NCBI RefSeq assembly: GCF_004193775.1
Contig: NC_041008.1
Location: 7,394,731 to 7,458,730, forward strand
Origin: Glycine soja
Taxonomy: Eukaryota; Streptophyta; Magnoliopsida; Fabales; Fabaceae
Length of the DNA: 64,000 bases
Reading direction: 5' to 3'
Position 1 is the first letter of the stretch. The number at the start of each line of letters is the position of its first letter. This document shows, piece by piece, positions 37,201-49,292 of the stretch. Under the pieces are notes generated by a model. The model saw nothing but the letters and a program-made list of their open reading frames with translations. It did no database searches and was not told where the DNA came from. The position numbers were made by a program, and so were the translations under genes.

Positions 37201-40200
37201 GTGTAAATGAGAAAATAAACTGCTTCTAGAAATTCTAAATATTTATTCAGTACTAATTGAGTAAATACCTGAACATGCCATGACTCAGGATTATCATCAC
37301 CGACACTAGGAGCATTAGATGAACTAATAATATCTCCGATTCTGTCTAGCTTAAGCAACGCATCATCATATGAACTCCTCAACTTTTGAATCCCTTTTGG
37401 TTTTGCGGCTCTTAACCAGCGCTCCTCAAAGTTTTTCAAAATGTCGTAAGCTGCTGGACCATCAATTTTAGAATGCAAGTCATGCCATGGCTCCCGTGGA
37501 CAACCACCAGTATTACCCTGTCATCATCAGAATAAATTGTTCTTCTTGCTTTGAACTTTGTTTTAAAATTGAAACTTAGGGGGTGTTTGGTAAGGGAGAA
37601 GTTTTTTCATCCCTAGAAAACATGATTCCTGGGAAAGTCGATTCTTGGGAATTATGATTACGGGGAGAATGTGTAAAATACGTATGGTTAGAATTAATAT
37701 GCTTCCTGGGAATTAATAATTCATGTAAAACACATAACTAAAACTTTCTCTCCACACGGGCAAGTTGGATTCTTGTTCCTTCTTTGGGAATGTTTTTGCG
37801 AGAAAGTGAGCTAAAATTGATTCCCAGAAATCATAGTTTCTGGGAATCAATTTTTTATTAATTGCATACATAAATGAAAATCATAGTTTCCCACTTTAAG
37901 ATTCTTGTGAAAGTAAAAACTTTCAATTTACCAAATGCCCCCTTATTGGTTCCTAGCTACATACTTCCATTGTATTTAAGTTGCAAGATTCTAAAGCTAA
38001 ACTAGGATACCATCTCTGTCATAAATTTGCAGGAGCGTTTTAGATGTGCAACAAATATGAAGTAAATTTACACATTCAAAGCTAGATAGAACCAACACTT
38101 TACATAATAGGTTATACATGTCATTGGCAATGCTAATTTTACTGTTTAAAGTGTGTTGAACTGATCACTGAATGCATTTCAAAAATAATCTCTTTAATCT
38201 CCCCTATACAAGAATACAGAAATATTTCTTTGTTGTAATTTGGTTTCTTCTAGAACTACTAAAATTTGGAGTTATACACCTTTGTGTTTGTGGTTTTATT
38301 CTACACACTTTTGTCATTCATTTTTTATCAAATGAATGTGGAATAGTGATCATGCAACCAAACCGAAATATATATTACCGTGAAAGTAGGGTTGTGATAG
38401 TCATCCTTATGCAGTGTCTGCAGCGTCCTAAACAGAGGATGGTGGGGAGTATCATATCGCCCATCACACAAATCAAGTCCGCCAACAAATGCTACTATTT
38501 TTCTTTGGTTATTTCCGGCATCAGCATCCACAATTACAGTTTTCTGATGATGTGTATATATTGTTCCAACTTCCTGATAAATGGAAGAAGAAATTAATGT
38601 GGAACTCTAGAACTGAAATTGTAGAACTATGCAAAAACATATTTAGAGATCCAACGTAAAAATGAAGATAAAGTACCACCTACTAAAACCGAACCTTGCC
38701 ATAAATGCTGAATTTTTATGAGAAAAAGTTCGGCAAACTACCAAATGGGATCAACCTATCAGTAGTAATATGTGCTACATAAAGTATGCTGAACTGGGCA
38801 AAGGAGAACATCATTTAAATTCTTATAATGCAATGAATCAAGGGAGACAATAAATAAAAGTATTTCGATGTGAGTAGAATGATTGTCAAGCCAAACCTTT
38901 TGTTTTGCCCAGCTATGACGTTTTGCAGCAATGCGAGGACAAAGCAGCACGTGCACAGAAGAGTGCTTGAAAAATCGTCTAGTTTCCTCATCATGAGTTG
39001 CCATCACACCATCCTTCAAAAGAAATAGAATGACATACTTAAGATAACCACATACAGCAAAAATGTCCACATGCAGACAATTGCCAATCAAGTCCTATAG
39101 TGTGTTTGGATCTCCATTGGTAAAGCTCAAATTGACATTCAAGATAATCCAACACATTCTTTCCTGTTCAACTGACTTGGAATGAGTGTAAACAATAAAC
39201 CAAACACACACCTAATCCTCCCCAAAACAGAAATGCAGTAATAGGTAACACCAAAAAATTGCTTTACTAACCACTTTGTAACCTAGAATGCTTCTTGATG
39301 TAGGGTCATCCCAAATAAGGAGAAGCACTCTTACTCCCTCCGATGACTTAGACCTCAGAATATCACCCAGGGTGAACTTTGATGGATTTCCAGGATCCCT
39401 TACCAGCCTAACTTTGTGCCACACCGACCACCCCGTAATGTAAATCAAACGCTTAGCTCGATTTATGGCGTCAAAGATGTCAAGCCAACACTTTCCATGA
39501 GCATAATACACACCATTATCAAGCACAACATTAGGGAGGCAACCATCTGGAACATGAGCATCTTGGTATAGAGTAACTGTTCCACCTTTCCTCAATGGAA
39601 AATATGTGCCAGGAACCCCAATGTAGTCAGGACCAGCTCCAACTCCTTGGTAATACATGATAAGTGTATGCATTGGAATGTACTGAATGGATACCATCAA
39701 AACAGCACCTGGCTTACAAGGCTTACCATTGCTGTTCAGGATAGGGTAGGTCCCTTGTACCTTTTGCCCTGAGTATATTTTTTCCACAGGAATTGCCACA
39801 ACGCCAATGAGCTGTGAACCCACCACATCACTGTCCTTCACAACAAAATGAACTTCAGCAGCATGGTGTGCAACAGGAACATAGAAATGTTGCTCCCACA
39901 CAGGATTCTCACTATTGCTAATCACAAAAGTCCTACCAATTACAGCATTTGACACAGAAATTGTCACATAAGGATCACTAGTAATCTTCCGGCTTACCGT
40001 TCCTTCAATCTTGTTGCTCGCAACAGTACCGGGGAATCTACCAATCATGTCCTCCAACGTCTTGTGGAACATGTCCATGTTTGGAAGGTTTTTGGCTCCA
40101 TGAACCCAAATATCTAAATTCCCATGGAGGAGCAAAACCCTCAGAGATCCTTTGTGCTGAGCCGGCACAATCTGCAAACTCTCACTATTCACTGAGTCAT

Positions 40201-40801
40201 CATTATTATCTGAGAGCCTAGAAGGATCCCCCTGATCCAAACTTGAGGAGGAGTAGCTAGAATAACCATAAAACTCATCCCTCCTATCAAGATATAGAAT
40301 TGGTGGGGAATGTGTCAAGGGAGGTGCACTTGGGAGGTTATTATTATCTGACAACCTATCATTGCTCATGAGATCATCCAAAGTAGGGTAAGCAGCAGAG
40401 TGAGGAGGGTTATAACTATCACTAGCGTGAGAGTGAGACACTCCACCTCCTGTTGTGACACTCCATTCTGGAGGGACTCGGTGAGGGTAAGGATAAGTGT
40501 GAGGTGGCTGAGGCATAGGATAGTCAAAGGAGCCATGTGATGAGGTAGATGGAGGAGGAGGAGGAGGAGGAGGAGGAGGGTATGAGGAATAGTTTATGGG
40601 GCTAGAATAAGGGGATGAGGAGTGTGGTGGTGGAGGAGGTGGGGGGTATGGGTAGTTTGAGTTGTTATTATGAGGAGGGTTTGTTGGATGTGGATATGGA
40701 TATGGATATGGATATGGTGGTTGAGCATATGGATCATGAGGAGGGTATGAATAAGGGTTGGGATACCCATATGGATGTTGTGAAGAACCATAATTGTCCA
40801 T
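34209..40801 (-). CDS. PLDbeta1: Phospholipase D beta
   Basis: Ten coding exons, rebuilt by hand: 39272-40801, 38897-39013, 38379-38573, 37269-37517, 37090-37158, 36824-36971, 35986-36134, 35479-35658, 34922-35119 and 34209-34502. Phases agree and the 3129-bp total gives 1042 aa. The enzyme cuts phosphatidylcholine and related lipids to phosphatidic acid in stress and hormone signalling. Residues 1-210 are a Tyr-Pro-rich tail typical of PLD beta; a C2 calcium/lipid-binding domain follows (about 220-360). The first catalytic HKD motif is H558, K560, D565 and the second is H893, K895, D900, with IYIENQYF between them. The basic stretch [15 protein letters not shown] after the first HKD (exon 4) matches the PIP2-binding region of PLD beta. 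The ending [12 protein letters not shown] is conserved. Exon 1 is best ended at GTG|GTTAGT, which keeps the family length. The gene appears intact; introns hold several small transposons. Confidence 0.95.
36240..36370 (+). mobile_element. SINE-like insertion in a PLD beta intron
   Basis: TCTAGTGGTGAGGAG (about 36248) resembles an internal A box and GGTTCAAACC (36288-36297) a B box, in the spacing of tRNA-derived SINEs, followed by an A-rich tail-like stretch. It lies between exons 6 and 7 of PLD beta. It does not fold into a tRNA cloverleaf by eye. Confidence 0.5.
37579..37942. mobile_element. PIF/Harbinger (Tourist-like) MITE in a PLD beta intron
   Basis: The ends are GGGGGTGTTTGGTA and TACCAAATGCCCCC, inverted repeats with two mismatches, flanked on both sides by TTA (37576-37578 and 37943-37945), the target duplication of PIF/Harbinger elements. 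The 364-bp inside is AT-rich with repeated CTGGGAAT-type phrases in both orientations and no coding capacity. It lies between exons 3 and 4 of PLD beta. Confidence 0.85.
39100..39212. mobile_element. Very short MITE in PLD beta intron 1
   Basis: About 110 bp bounded by AGTGTGTTTGGAT at the left and AACCAAACACACACC at the right, imperfect inverted repeats, with CTA at both flanks. It looks like a second, smaller Tourist-like element. Confidence 0.5.
40549..40720 (-). repeat. In-frame codon repeats in PLD beta exon 1
   Basis: A run of GGA units on the plus strand (about 40551-40579) encodes a polyproline stretch, and a run of GGATAT hexamers (about 40690-40719) encodes alternating Tyr-Pro. Both stay in frame in the N-terminal tail. 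Confidence 0.85.
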
Positions 40802-41160
40802 TGATCAAAGCAACAACAACAACTCAGAATTGAATTGGATTATTTATCAGTTGAACTTCAAGATTTGATCTTTCATGCAAAAGGGCCACACCCCAGATGG
40901 AATTGACACAAAGGGTATTGATAGCACACGGCAGAATGAAACATAGAGGAAAAATAAATGTGCTGAATTGAAACTAATCGCGTGAAAATTTGATGGAAAA
41001 CTTTGGAGATTGATGATGGTAATAATACCAATAAAAAGAAGGAACTTGTATGAAAGAGAAGAAATTTGCGAGGTAAGAGAGGGAAAGGTTTATGATTTGG
41101 AAGGTTCAACGAAGAAGAAGTTGAAGATGCATTGCAATTGCAGCTCGTGAGAATGGATCT
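40802..41160 (-). promoter_or_regulatory. PLD beta 5' UTR and proximal promoter
   Basis: The sequence upstream of the PLD beta ATG stays moderately GC-rich to about 41160 and then becomes AT-rich. It presumably holds the leader and core promoter. No clear TATA box could be chosen. Confidence 0.4.
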
Positions 41161-44100
41161 ATCGCTTTTTCTCTTTTACACATAGCAGGTCAGCTTGGTC
41201 CCACACACTGGCAACTTGAAACAAGGCGTCTTTTCATGTATTAACTGAAAAAAAAATTAGTATCTTGAAAATAAAATAAAAATCTATTTTTTAAGAGGGG
41301 AAAATATAAAATATATCTAATTCTTTCTTTATTTGAAAAATATATTATACTTCTAATTTATAAGATTCATTTACCAATGATAATATCTCGTTTTATTCAT
41401 TTTGTTTTTGGTGAATATGTTTTATTGATCCTAAAAGTGTTTAGCTAATAAAAAATGATTGAATTATTGGTCTGCTTTTTTGCTACAATTTATTAGTCAA
41501 TTTGAATTTAGCTATTAAATGTTTAAATTGAGCTTAAAAAAATTAATTTTGACATTTTTCAATAAAAAATAGACCTTAAAATATATAATTTAGATTAATT
41601 TAAATACATACTTTAATCATTGATAATTATTTAAATTAATTTTGTCAAAATTAATTCTATCAAAATTTAAACCAAACGAATTCTAAGTCTAAGAACATTT
41701 ATTATATGTAATAATAAATTTAATTGTAAGCTTAAATATAGGTAAATTAGATTTAACATTTTATAAATTGACATAAAAAAAAAATATAATTATGGGTATG
41801 TATATAATGATGATGAAAAGATTACTTTTAAATAAAACTAAATGTATTTAACGAATTATAATAATCTAATTAAATTTAAAAGTTCTTCTATATTTATTTT
41901 ACTTAATATATATTTTCATATAAAATGTTAATTTAATAGTATATTAAAAATATTCTAAGAAACATTTAATAAAAAAATTAAAAATAAATTTAGTAAATCA
42001 AATTAAATTTCATACTTAATACTTTTAAATAGAAATGACAATATCTATATATGTATACACATATTTGCATACTTATGACGCATATGGTAATGTATAAGGT
42101 TAATAATAATAAATGAAAGTATTAATTAAAATAATTGCTATAAATATAATAACAATTTATTCTTAAATAATTTAAATATAATATTAAAAGTATACACACC
42201 CGTAAATATTTTAAAAAATAAATATAATTTTAGTTTGTCCAAACTCAATTAATTAATAAATAAATAAAATTATAAAGATAATCGATTATTAAAATTAATA
42301 TTATAATCACTTAAAAAAATTTAATTAAAATTTATTATTTTTCACTCTGATAGTAAATATTATTAGAAATTAAAAATTAAAAAAAAAATATTTTTCACAG
42401 CAAATGATATATATGGGCGCGTACGCCGAACGAGATGATAATAATGATCTATTCCACTTATAGTAATCTGGATCCATTTATCTCACTACTTTTGAAAAAG
42501 TTAGGATTAAAATGACATATTAGCACGCCATACCACACGGTTGCTAAGAGAGAGAAAATAAATTATTAAATAGAATACAAATAAAAGAGTACAGCATTTG
42601 AGTTTGAGTTTGAGTTTGATTGCCACTTTTGTTTTACATGGAAAAGAGAATAGAAAAAGTTGGAAGTTGGAACTACAAAAAATATCTTATTCTCTGTGAG
42701 TATTTGTTAAATGTTGGTTGGGGTATGAGTCAAAGCTCAAAACATTTTTCTAAGGCTCTCAAGTCTTAATAACGGAAAATAACGCCCTAGTACGGCATAC
42801 ATACATACATACATTCTGCATAGTTTATTTATGCAGATTGCATTGCTAATTGGCCCTCCACAATATGATAAATACTCCCCGCCTTGTTACCATTGTCAAA
42901 CAAGGCAACCAATTCAATTGGATTCTTCTATGAGGTGTTTCATTCCAATCAACTGAGACTAAAATGAATCTTATTATATAATTATATAATATTGTATAAA
43001 TGTTGCCACATTTGAGATTGGCAAATAAAAAATGTATATTAATATTTTTAAGGTTTAAAAATATTTTTTTTTTATTTTTATCATTTATATTTATTTGGGT
43101 CTTGAAAATATTTCTTTTAAAAATATTCTTGATTTTTTAGAAAAATCTATTTTTGTACTTGAACTTTCCATCAAACTTAATTTTCATTTCTATAATTTCT
43201 ATATTTTCAAATCAATGAATTTAGTCTTCAAAATTTTAAAAATATGTAAATTTAATTCATCTTCTAACTTTGTGGTTATAAAAATTATCAATAAATGTTA
43301 AATTTAAATATAAGAAAATACTAAATTTTTATATATTTTAAAAATTAAAGAATTAAACTCATTAATTTAAAAATATAAGAACTGAAATAAAAAACTTAAA
43401 GGACTAAAAGTTATTTTTTTTATTTTTTTTTGTCGTTGATTTGTACTTTTATACATTGCTGACATGATTAACGATTAGTAGTGATGTGAGTAAAGACTAT
43501 AATATAATAGTTCATATGATATTCAAGCGTTAAACCTAACCCTATATTAGTTCAACCACACGGTTAGTGGTGTTTACAACATTAAATGATATTCAAGCAT
43601 AAAGATAATGATTTGTTAACAATCTTTGGGACGATTAGGAAGGAAATAAAAGAAAAAGAGAAATTGATGAATATAATGGGTGATGTGATAATGGGAAAAG
43701 AAATAAGAAAAATATAAGTTGAGTATAAAAGTTAGATTTCGAAAAATTTAGGATTATAATAAACATTAAAAGAAAATATTTATTAATATCTTAATTAATT
43801 AAAATCATATTATTTTTTTAAAAGATAATAATAACACCTTTTTTCAGAGGAATACTAATAATAATAATAATAATAATAATAACACCTTAATGGTATAAAT
43901 TATGTTGTATGTTTTTTCTCTGTTTTTAAAAGGATTTAATTAAAATGCACTGTGGTATTTGACATGTCATAAGCACTTAGTGCTTCTGTTATGATAGTTA
44001 TAGTTACACTCATCAATATCTATGTAAGGACTATTGCGTTATGATTTTGGCGAAGTTCCATCAAACCCAATCTTGTTAATTTGTTCCAGTTCGACCCCTA

Positions 44101-44365
44101 TGGACCCAAACCTTAATTAAGTCCATAAGCTTTCAGGAACACCAATACCTTGTCTTTACATCCTATAGAAGACTCAGGACGCCTATTATATCTCACTCAT
44201 AGCAAACCTCATGCATATTTGTTATGCAGTTAACTAAATTAGTTCCTTGAGGCAACCACTGATGCACATCAATCATACAACCATACACATCTTCAAGTTT
44301 ATCAAAAGTGTACCTGGTAGAGGACTCTTCTTTCCTTCTAGCTAGCTCAAGTCTATCTCATCATA

Positions 44366-44725
44366 TAATATAAACAACTAGTGATACTCAATAGAGTGCA
44401 ACTTTCTTCTTCTTCAGTGAAAGGAACGGTTCCTTAAAATGTTGGAGATTAATGTGGTGTAACCGAGATTCTATTGTAATCTTTTCTTTTGTACCTCTGG
44501 TACCAGTTATAAAATTTGTTTGCCTATAAAAAAAATGAGGAATCTGTCCTTATTAAGAACCCCTTATCAATTTTTTTTAATGTTTTTTGAGAAGATGCTC
44601 AAGCAACTGACAATGATATGCTAATGTCACATTTATAAGGATAAGTAGGCAACTAACATGTCTTGTTACATGTTATTGTTAATTTGGTGGTCAGATAATA
44701 AAAGGGTTTGCTTATTATTATAGTT
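44366..44725. repeat. Dispersed repeat, copy B, with a nested insert
   Basis: Second copy of the repeat at 32195-32495. It carries an extra segment at about 44442-44531, listed separately. Confidence 0.8.
44442..44531 (+). mobile_element. Probable 3' end of a non-LTR retrotransposon (nested insert)
   Basis: About 90 bp present in copy B and absent from copy A of the surrounding repeat. It ends with an A-rich run (TATAAAAAAA) and is flanked by AAAATG on both sides, the pattern of a target-site duplication plus A-tail. The phrase GTACCTCTGGTACCAG resembles LINE 3' ends, but the family is not certain. Confidence 0.6.
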
Positions 44726-45372
44726 ATAACACTTAGTTTTTGGATTAATAATTGCATGAATTTCCAAAAGTCAACTAATCTGTTTTGTTATTTAGAAGGG
44801 AAAATTTCACTTATTTCAATTTAGTCCCTTGAAAAACATTTTCCCTTCATCATTGTCACGTTTAAGCTTCATACACTTGTATTCAACAAAATCATTATTA
44901 ACGTAAATTGGTTGACAGTAAAAAAATCAAGTAAAATTTTGTAACTTCCAATGGTGTCAATATTTATTTTTCTTAAGGCATCAAGCGATATGTCATCATT
45001 TATTGTGACGACTTGAGGACCACTAGGACATTCAAACAATATTCCTTCAATGGTGAAATTATGTCACCATCTGAGTATATAAGAGCAAATACACTCTCCA
45101 CGTTTTAAACAATATGGTAAATATTAAACAAAGGTATGGCGTTGCGTCAAATCCCTACTCCTCTTTATATTAAATGACTTATTATTCTCTTGTGACTCAT
45201 ATCATATCGACAATAAATAGATCTTGAAAGAAGTGGTGTTCAATAAATACGTTTAAGAAAAAAGTAGTCTCAATCAATAAAAAAGCAATAAATGTAACGT
45301 TGTAATGTTCAATAAAAAAACACATTTAAGTTTCAAACAAATGTGTTTTTTATTTTATTTTTTTTAAAAACA

Positions 45373-45612
45373 CCACAACAAGATTTTGTTGTGGATAATT
45401 TTTTATCCCATCAAAATAAGAATTGTGATTTCATTTTGATAAGGGGGTGTCGCAAAATATAACAACAAAATTACGATTCTGTTATGTTAGAGGTGAAAAA
45501 ATACAACGAAATCATGATTTCGTTGTATACAAGGGAGAGGGACGAAAATTAATTGATAACAAAATCACAATTTCATTGGACGTTTTATTCAACGAAATCA
45601 TGATTTCATGAA
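45373..45612. repeat. Array of six quasi-palindromes
   Basis: Six related inverted motifs built around AACRAAATC-NN-GATTTCRTT lie at 45373-45394, 45410-45440, 45461-45487, 45501-45528, 45556-45578 and 45588-45612. The fourth is a perfect 28-bp palindrome with arms ATACAACGAAATCA and TGATTTCGTTGTAT. The spacing is irregular (32-55 bp). No function is known to me. Confidence 0.7.
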
Positions 45613-46881
45613 AATGATATTTTTTGGAAATAAAAAATATCTCAATCCCTGGATAGGGGCCAAGAGCAATTACCAAGGAGCCAATAATAACACCCTTCTT
45701 CAAAACACAAAAGGAGCGCATGTGATTTTAATGGGTTGTAGAAAGAAACACCTCACTTACACATGCAATAGTACTAAGTTTTGGCAACTCAGGATCAACT
45801 TGAACTAATGGTTAATTATATATAAATGTTGTTTTATTTTATTTTATAATAAATGATTAAAAGAAGACAACCGTAATTATGCATCAACTTGAACTAATTT
45901 ATCATAGTACTTGCACATTTATAAATTAAATTATTCATTTAAAAAATATAAGAATTAAATTGTCAAAAAACCATAATACATAAGCTAAATAGACTATTTA
46001 CTCACTTGAAAAACAAAATTAATCATATTTATTAATATAAAATTAACCACGTGTGTCATTTAATAACTCCATGACACTACCAATCACTAAAGAAGTAAAT
46101 ATAACCACTATTAGATATTTCAATAATGTAATGACCCAAATATCAATAGTTACATATACAATTATGTTCACTTTTTAAATCGGTTATAAGATAAAATTAA
46201 TTTCTCTTCCTATCTATTTAATAATATTACATTTGTATTATCCTTTCTTGTGCTTAATATTATTGCTTGTGCCTTGATCACCCATCTGCATGGTAAGTTT
46301 TAGGGGTAATGTTGGGAAACGTTATTTTCTAATAGAACTGGAAAATGTTATCTAAATAAAGTCATCACTAGGGATATGTTGATATTTGTTTAGCCTGTTA
46401 TACATTTATACTTTTAATGCAATTTACTATTTTAACTCTGCAAAGGAATTTGAGAGATAAAATAGATAAATTAAACTCTTTCATGTGGGGGGAGCAAAGT
46501 TAGAGTATACTAATAGATGCAGATGTAAATTAGAATGATTATAAATAGAAAAAAATCATTAACATTACATCAAAGAGTAGCTCTAGTAGGCTAAGTTCCC
46601 AACATTTTCATCTTCTGAATTTTCTTTTACAATAATATTGGATTTTCACATCTTTTTTGTCTTTAATTAGTTAATTTAAATTCTTGTTTAATTTCTCCTC
46701 TTGTTTGATTAAACTTTCTACCAATTTAAGTTCTTGTTTTTCTCATAACCTTTTCGTGTCAATTTTCTTTAACTTCTTTTATTAATAAAATATTCATCTA
46801 CCTAAGTACAAATAAAGTTTCTGTAGATTTGACACTCGAATTTTCGTTTTAACTTTACACAAAACCTTCGATCTCTCCTTA

Positions 46882-47455
46882 CCTTCCCCGCATTCCGCCA
46901 TGCCATTGAGACACTCACCAAGAGTTTCCAGCACCGACGAGTCCTTCACGACCAAACCCTCCCACTCCATGGCCAAGTGCAGCAACACGACCTCCTCCCA
47001 CGTGTACAATGTCTTGCAGAGCAGCTCCGAGGGGGCCCCAACTCCTTCCTTGCCAACCAACGAATTTGACGTCTTCACGACAGGGGACATGTTGATGACA
47101 CGGTGAGAAACAGAGAGGGGAATGTGGGGGTTGCGAAGGAGGGAGAGTTGGCAGAGCTTGTTAAAGACGAAGTGGGAGTCGGAGTCGGAGGGGAAGCCAA
47201 TTTGGAGGGTCTTGAGGTAATGGAATTGGGAGGGGGTGGGGAAGCCAGTTTGGAGGGTCTAGGATTTTGCCAACGCCGATGTTGGAGCCCCACATGAGGT
47301 AGATGGGGTGGAAGAGAAGGAGGGAGGGTGGGTGAGAGGTGGTGGAGCAAGATAGTTCGCACGATGGAGGCGGCGGGAGAAAAGGACAAAGGGGAAGTGG
47401 AACATGTCTATTGGCAAAGGAGAAGACGAGTAACCAAGTGGGAAAGGAGGAAGCC
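46882..47455 (-). pseudogene. BIO3-BIO1: BIO3-BIO1 (dethiobiotin synthetase part) exon 1 fragment
   Basis: Read on the minus strand, pieces of the N-terminal half of the bifunctional biotin enzyme appear in order but in changing frames: HPIYLMWGSNIGVGKIL (the P-loop segment), then HYLKTLQIGFPSDSDSHFVF and KL, NPHIPLSVSHRVI, and finally ELLCKTLYTWEEVV to LETLGECLNGMAECG. The functional enzyme makes dethiobiotin from DAPA in mitochondria. Here the frame breaks directly after the P-loop, a stretch around LQ.GFP is duplicated, and much of the ATP-binding part is missing. A splice-donor-like GGGGAAG|GTAAGG remains at 46881/46882, so this is a piece of genomic DNA, not a processed copy. No later exons follow. 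Confidence 0.85.
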
Positions 47456-47519
47456 TTTGCTTTTGACCACCCTTCGCAGGATTGGGGCTTAGGGTTTTCA
47501 TCAGTGAGGGAGACGATTG

Positions 47520-48290
47520 TTGAAGAATGTGAGTGGGTGTGAGTGAGAGAGATGCATGCCTTTTGAATAAGTCAGATGTATTTTCGAAGATGATTTTTCA
47601 CAAAATTGATGTAGTAATGCGTTTTCAAAAATGATTTTGAGAAAATTATCTTTGAAAAGTTACAATTATTTATAAAAATGTCACCGCATTTTTTTAAAAT
47701 GATTTTTGTATAACCATTGAGGTAGTAGATTAATGATCCAACCAGTATAATTTAAAGACTAAAAATTTAATTAGCCCCCTTTCCTTTATATTTAGAAGGT
47801 TCAGATAAGTTTTTAAATTTTTTAATGGGTTAACCTTCTGTTCAAAAGGTAAAATGCACGCTTTGACATGTTCTCTTTTGCATTCACGTTGTTAGTCGTA
47901 CTTGGAATAATAACTGCAAAAAGCATCCCTGTAATCTTCATTTTAGTCTTTGCTAATGTGTCCATGATTGGACAGTCATGGCAGATTAAATACATCACAC
48001 ATTTTCCAACGAAGTTAGTGGATCAGTGATGGAATCCAATTTTAAGGATTTATTAATCATTTTAATTACTCACATAATTTCAGGACCAAAAGTAAGATTT
48101 ACTCATTAAAGTTTTGATAAATTACATACACATTTATAACATTACAAGGTTGTTCAAATCCACACTTTTGATTTTTCTATCAATAATTATAATTCCACAT
48201 CAAAGTTATAAAATTATGGTCATTGATTTAGTTGAGGTAATGAGTAGGTTAGTAATTAGTCTGATTTGATTTAGTATATATTAAAAATTA

Positions 48291-48328
<38 letters not shown>

Positions 48329-48880
48329 AGTATATAATTAACATTATTTGATTAAAAAAAATTCACTCATACTTTAAAATCCAAAATAACAATTGAAGTA
48401 TTAAAATTGATAACGCAAGTTCACAAATAATAATTCAATAACACAATTGTACAAGTCACGAGTTTTAATAACTAGTCCGGGTAACTGGATTTATTTCAAA
48501 CTGGCCGGATCTGACACTGGGTCAAATGCATGACCAATCTAATAACAAAATTGATCTGATTATGCCACCAGATTCCAATTGGACCGGTCTGATAAAGCTT
48601 TTGAAATATGTTCCACACTCTAGCTTCTAAATGGCACCCTTAACTTTACCCGGATTAAATCCAAATAACCTGACCCTTATGAGTTATGACCATCTGGCCC
48701 AAAAACCAACATCTTTGGGTTTATTTTGGTTTCTCTGACTCTGTGGAACACAAATATGCATTTGTAAATGTAACTTTTAAAGAACTAAAAGATCTGAATT
48801 TAGCTTCTGGTTTACTTATATATGTTTTTGTTAATGTATCAAGTGAAAGAGTACGGGTTATGAATAGTTACAATATTGTT
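47520..48880. other. AT-rich intergenic DNA
   Basis: No gene recognised. It includes a short (TA)n microsatellite at about 48296-48321. Confidence 0.5.
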
Positions 48881-48883
48881 GTG

Positions 48884-49215
48884 GCTTAAATACATTTTTA
48901 TTTTTAATAAATATTTGATTTATTTATTTATTTTTTAATAAATTTTTATTTTAAGTTGAGTCTCTAATAAAACAGTAATTTTATTTTTTATCATTAATAT
49001 TTTATTTTAATTCCTAATAAATTAATGAATTTTGTTTTAATCTTAACTACTTGGAACAAATGAAAAAATTATAAAAAATAAATGCAAAATTTTTTAATTT
49101 ATTGGTAACTAAAAAAATTATCAAGAATAAAAAACAAAATTATTATTTTAATAAAACTAAATGCAAAATAAAAAAATTTAGAAAACAAATACGTAAATTA
49201 AATATTTATTAAGGA
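48884..49215. repeat. AT-rich foldback repeat
   Basis: The left part, GGCTTAAATACATTT then TTAATAAATATTTGATTTA, is an inverted relative of the right part, TAAATTAAATATTTATTAAGGA. This is a MITE-like foldback of about 330 bp lying just upstream of the PLD fragment. Ends are approximate. Confidence 0.5.
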
Positions 49216-49292
49216 TCAACAATATATTGAATTCTATTTATAATATTAATACATGACCTGACTGTAATTCTTTGTGACCTTACACCATGCAG

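Larger units (their letters stand above)
41170..45360. other. AT-rich intergenic DNA
   Basis: No gene is recognised. Small simple repeats include GAGTTT units near 42600, CATA units near 42804 and AAT units near 43855-43880. A GC-richer patch at 44030-44340 has no frame I can identify. Repeat copy B is listed separately. Confidence 0.5.

Noticed and set aside
44030..44340. GC-richer patch with a possible minus-strand coding fragment
   Set aside because: A short readable stretch exists but is interrupted by stops and matches no family I can name.
45373..45612. CRISPR-like array
   Set aside because: The repeats are diverged and irregularly spaced, the setting is a plant genome, and there are no cas genes.
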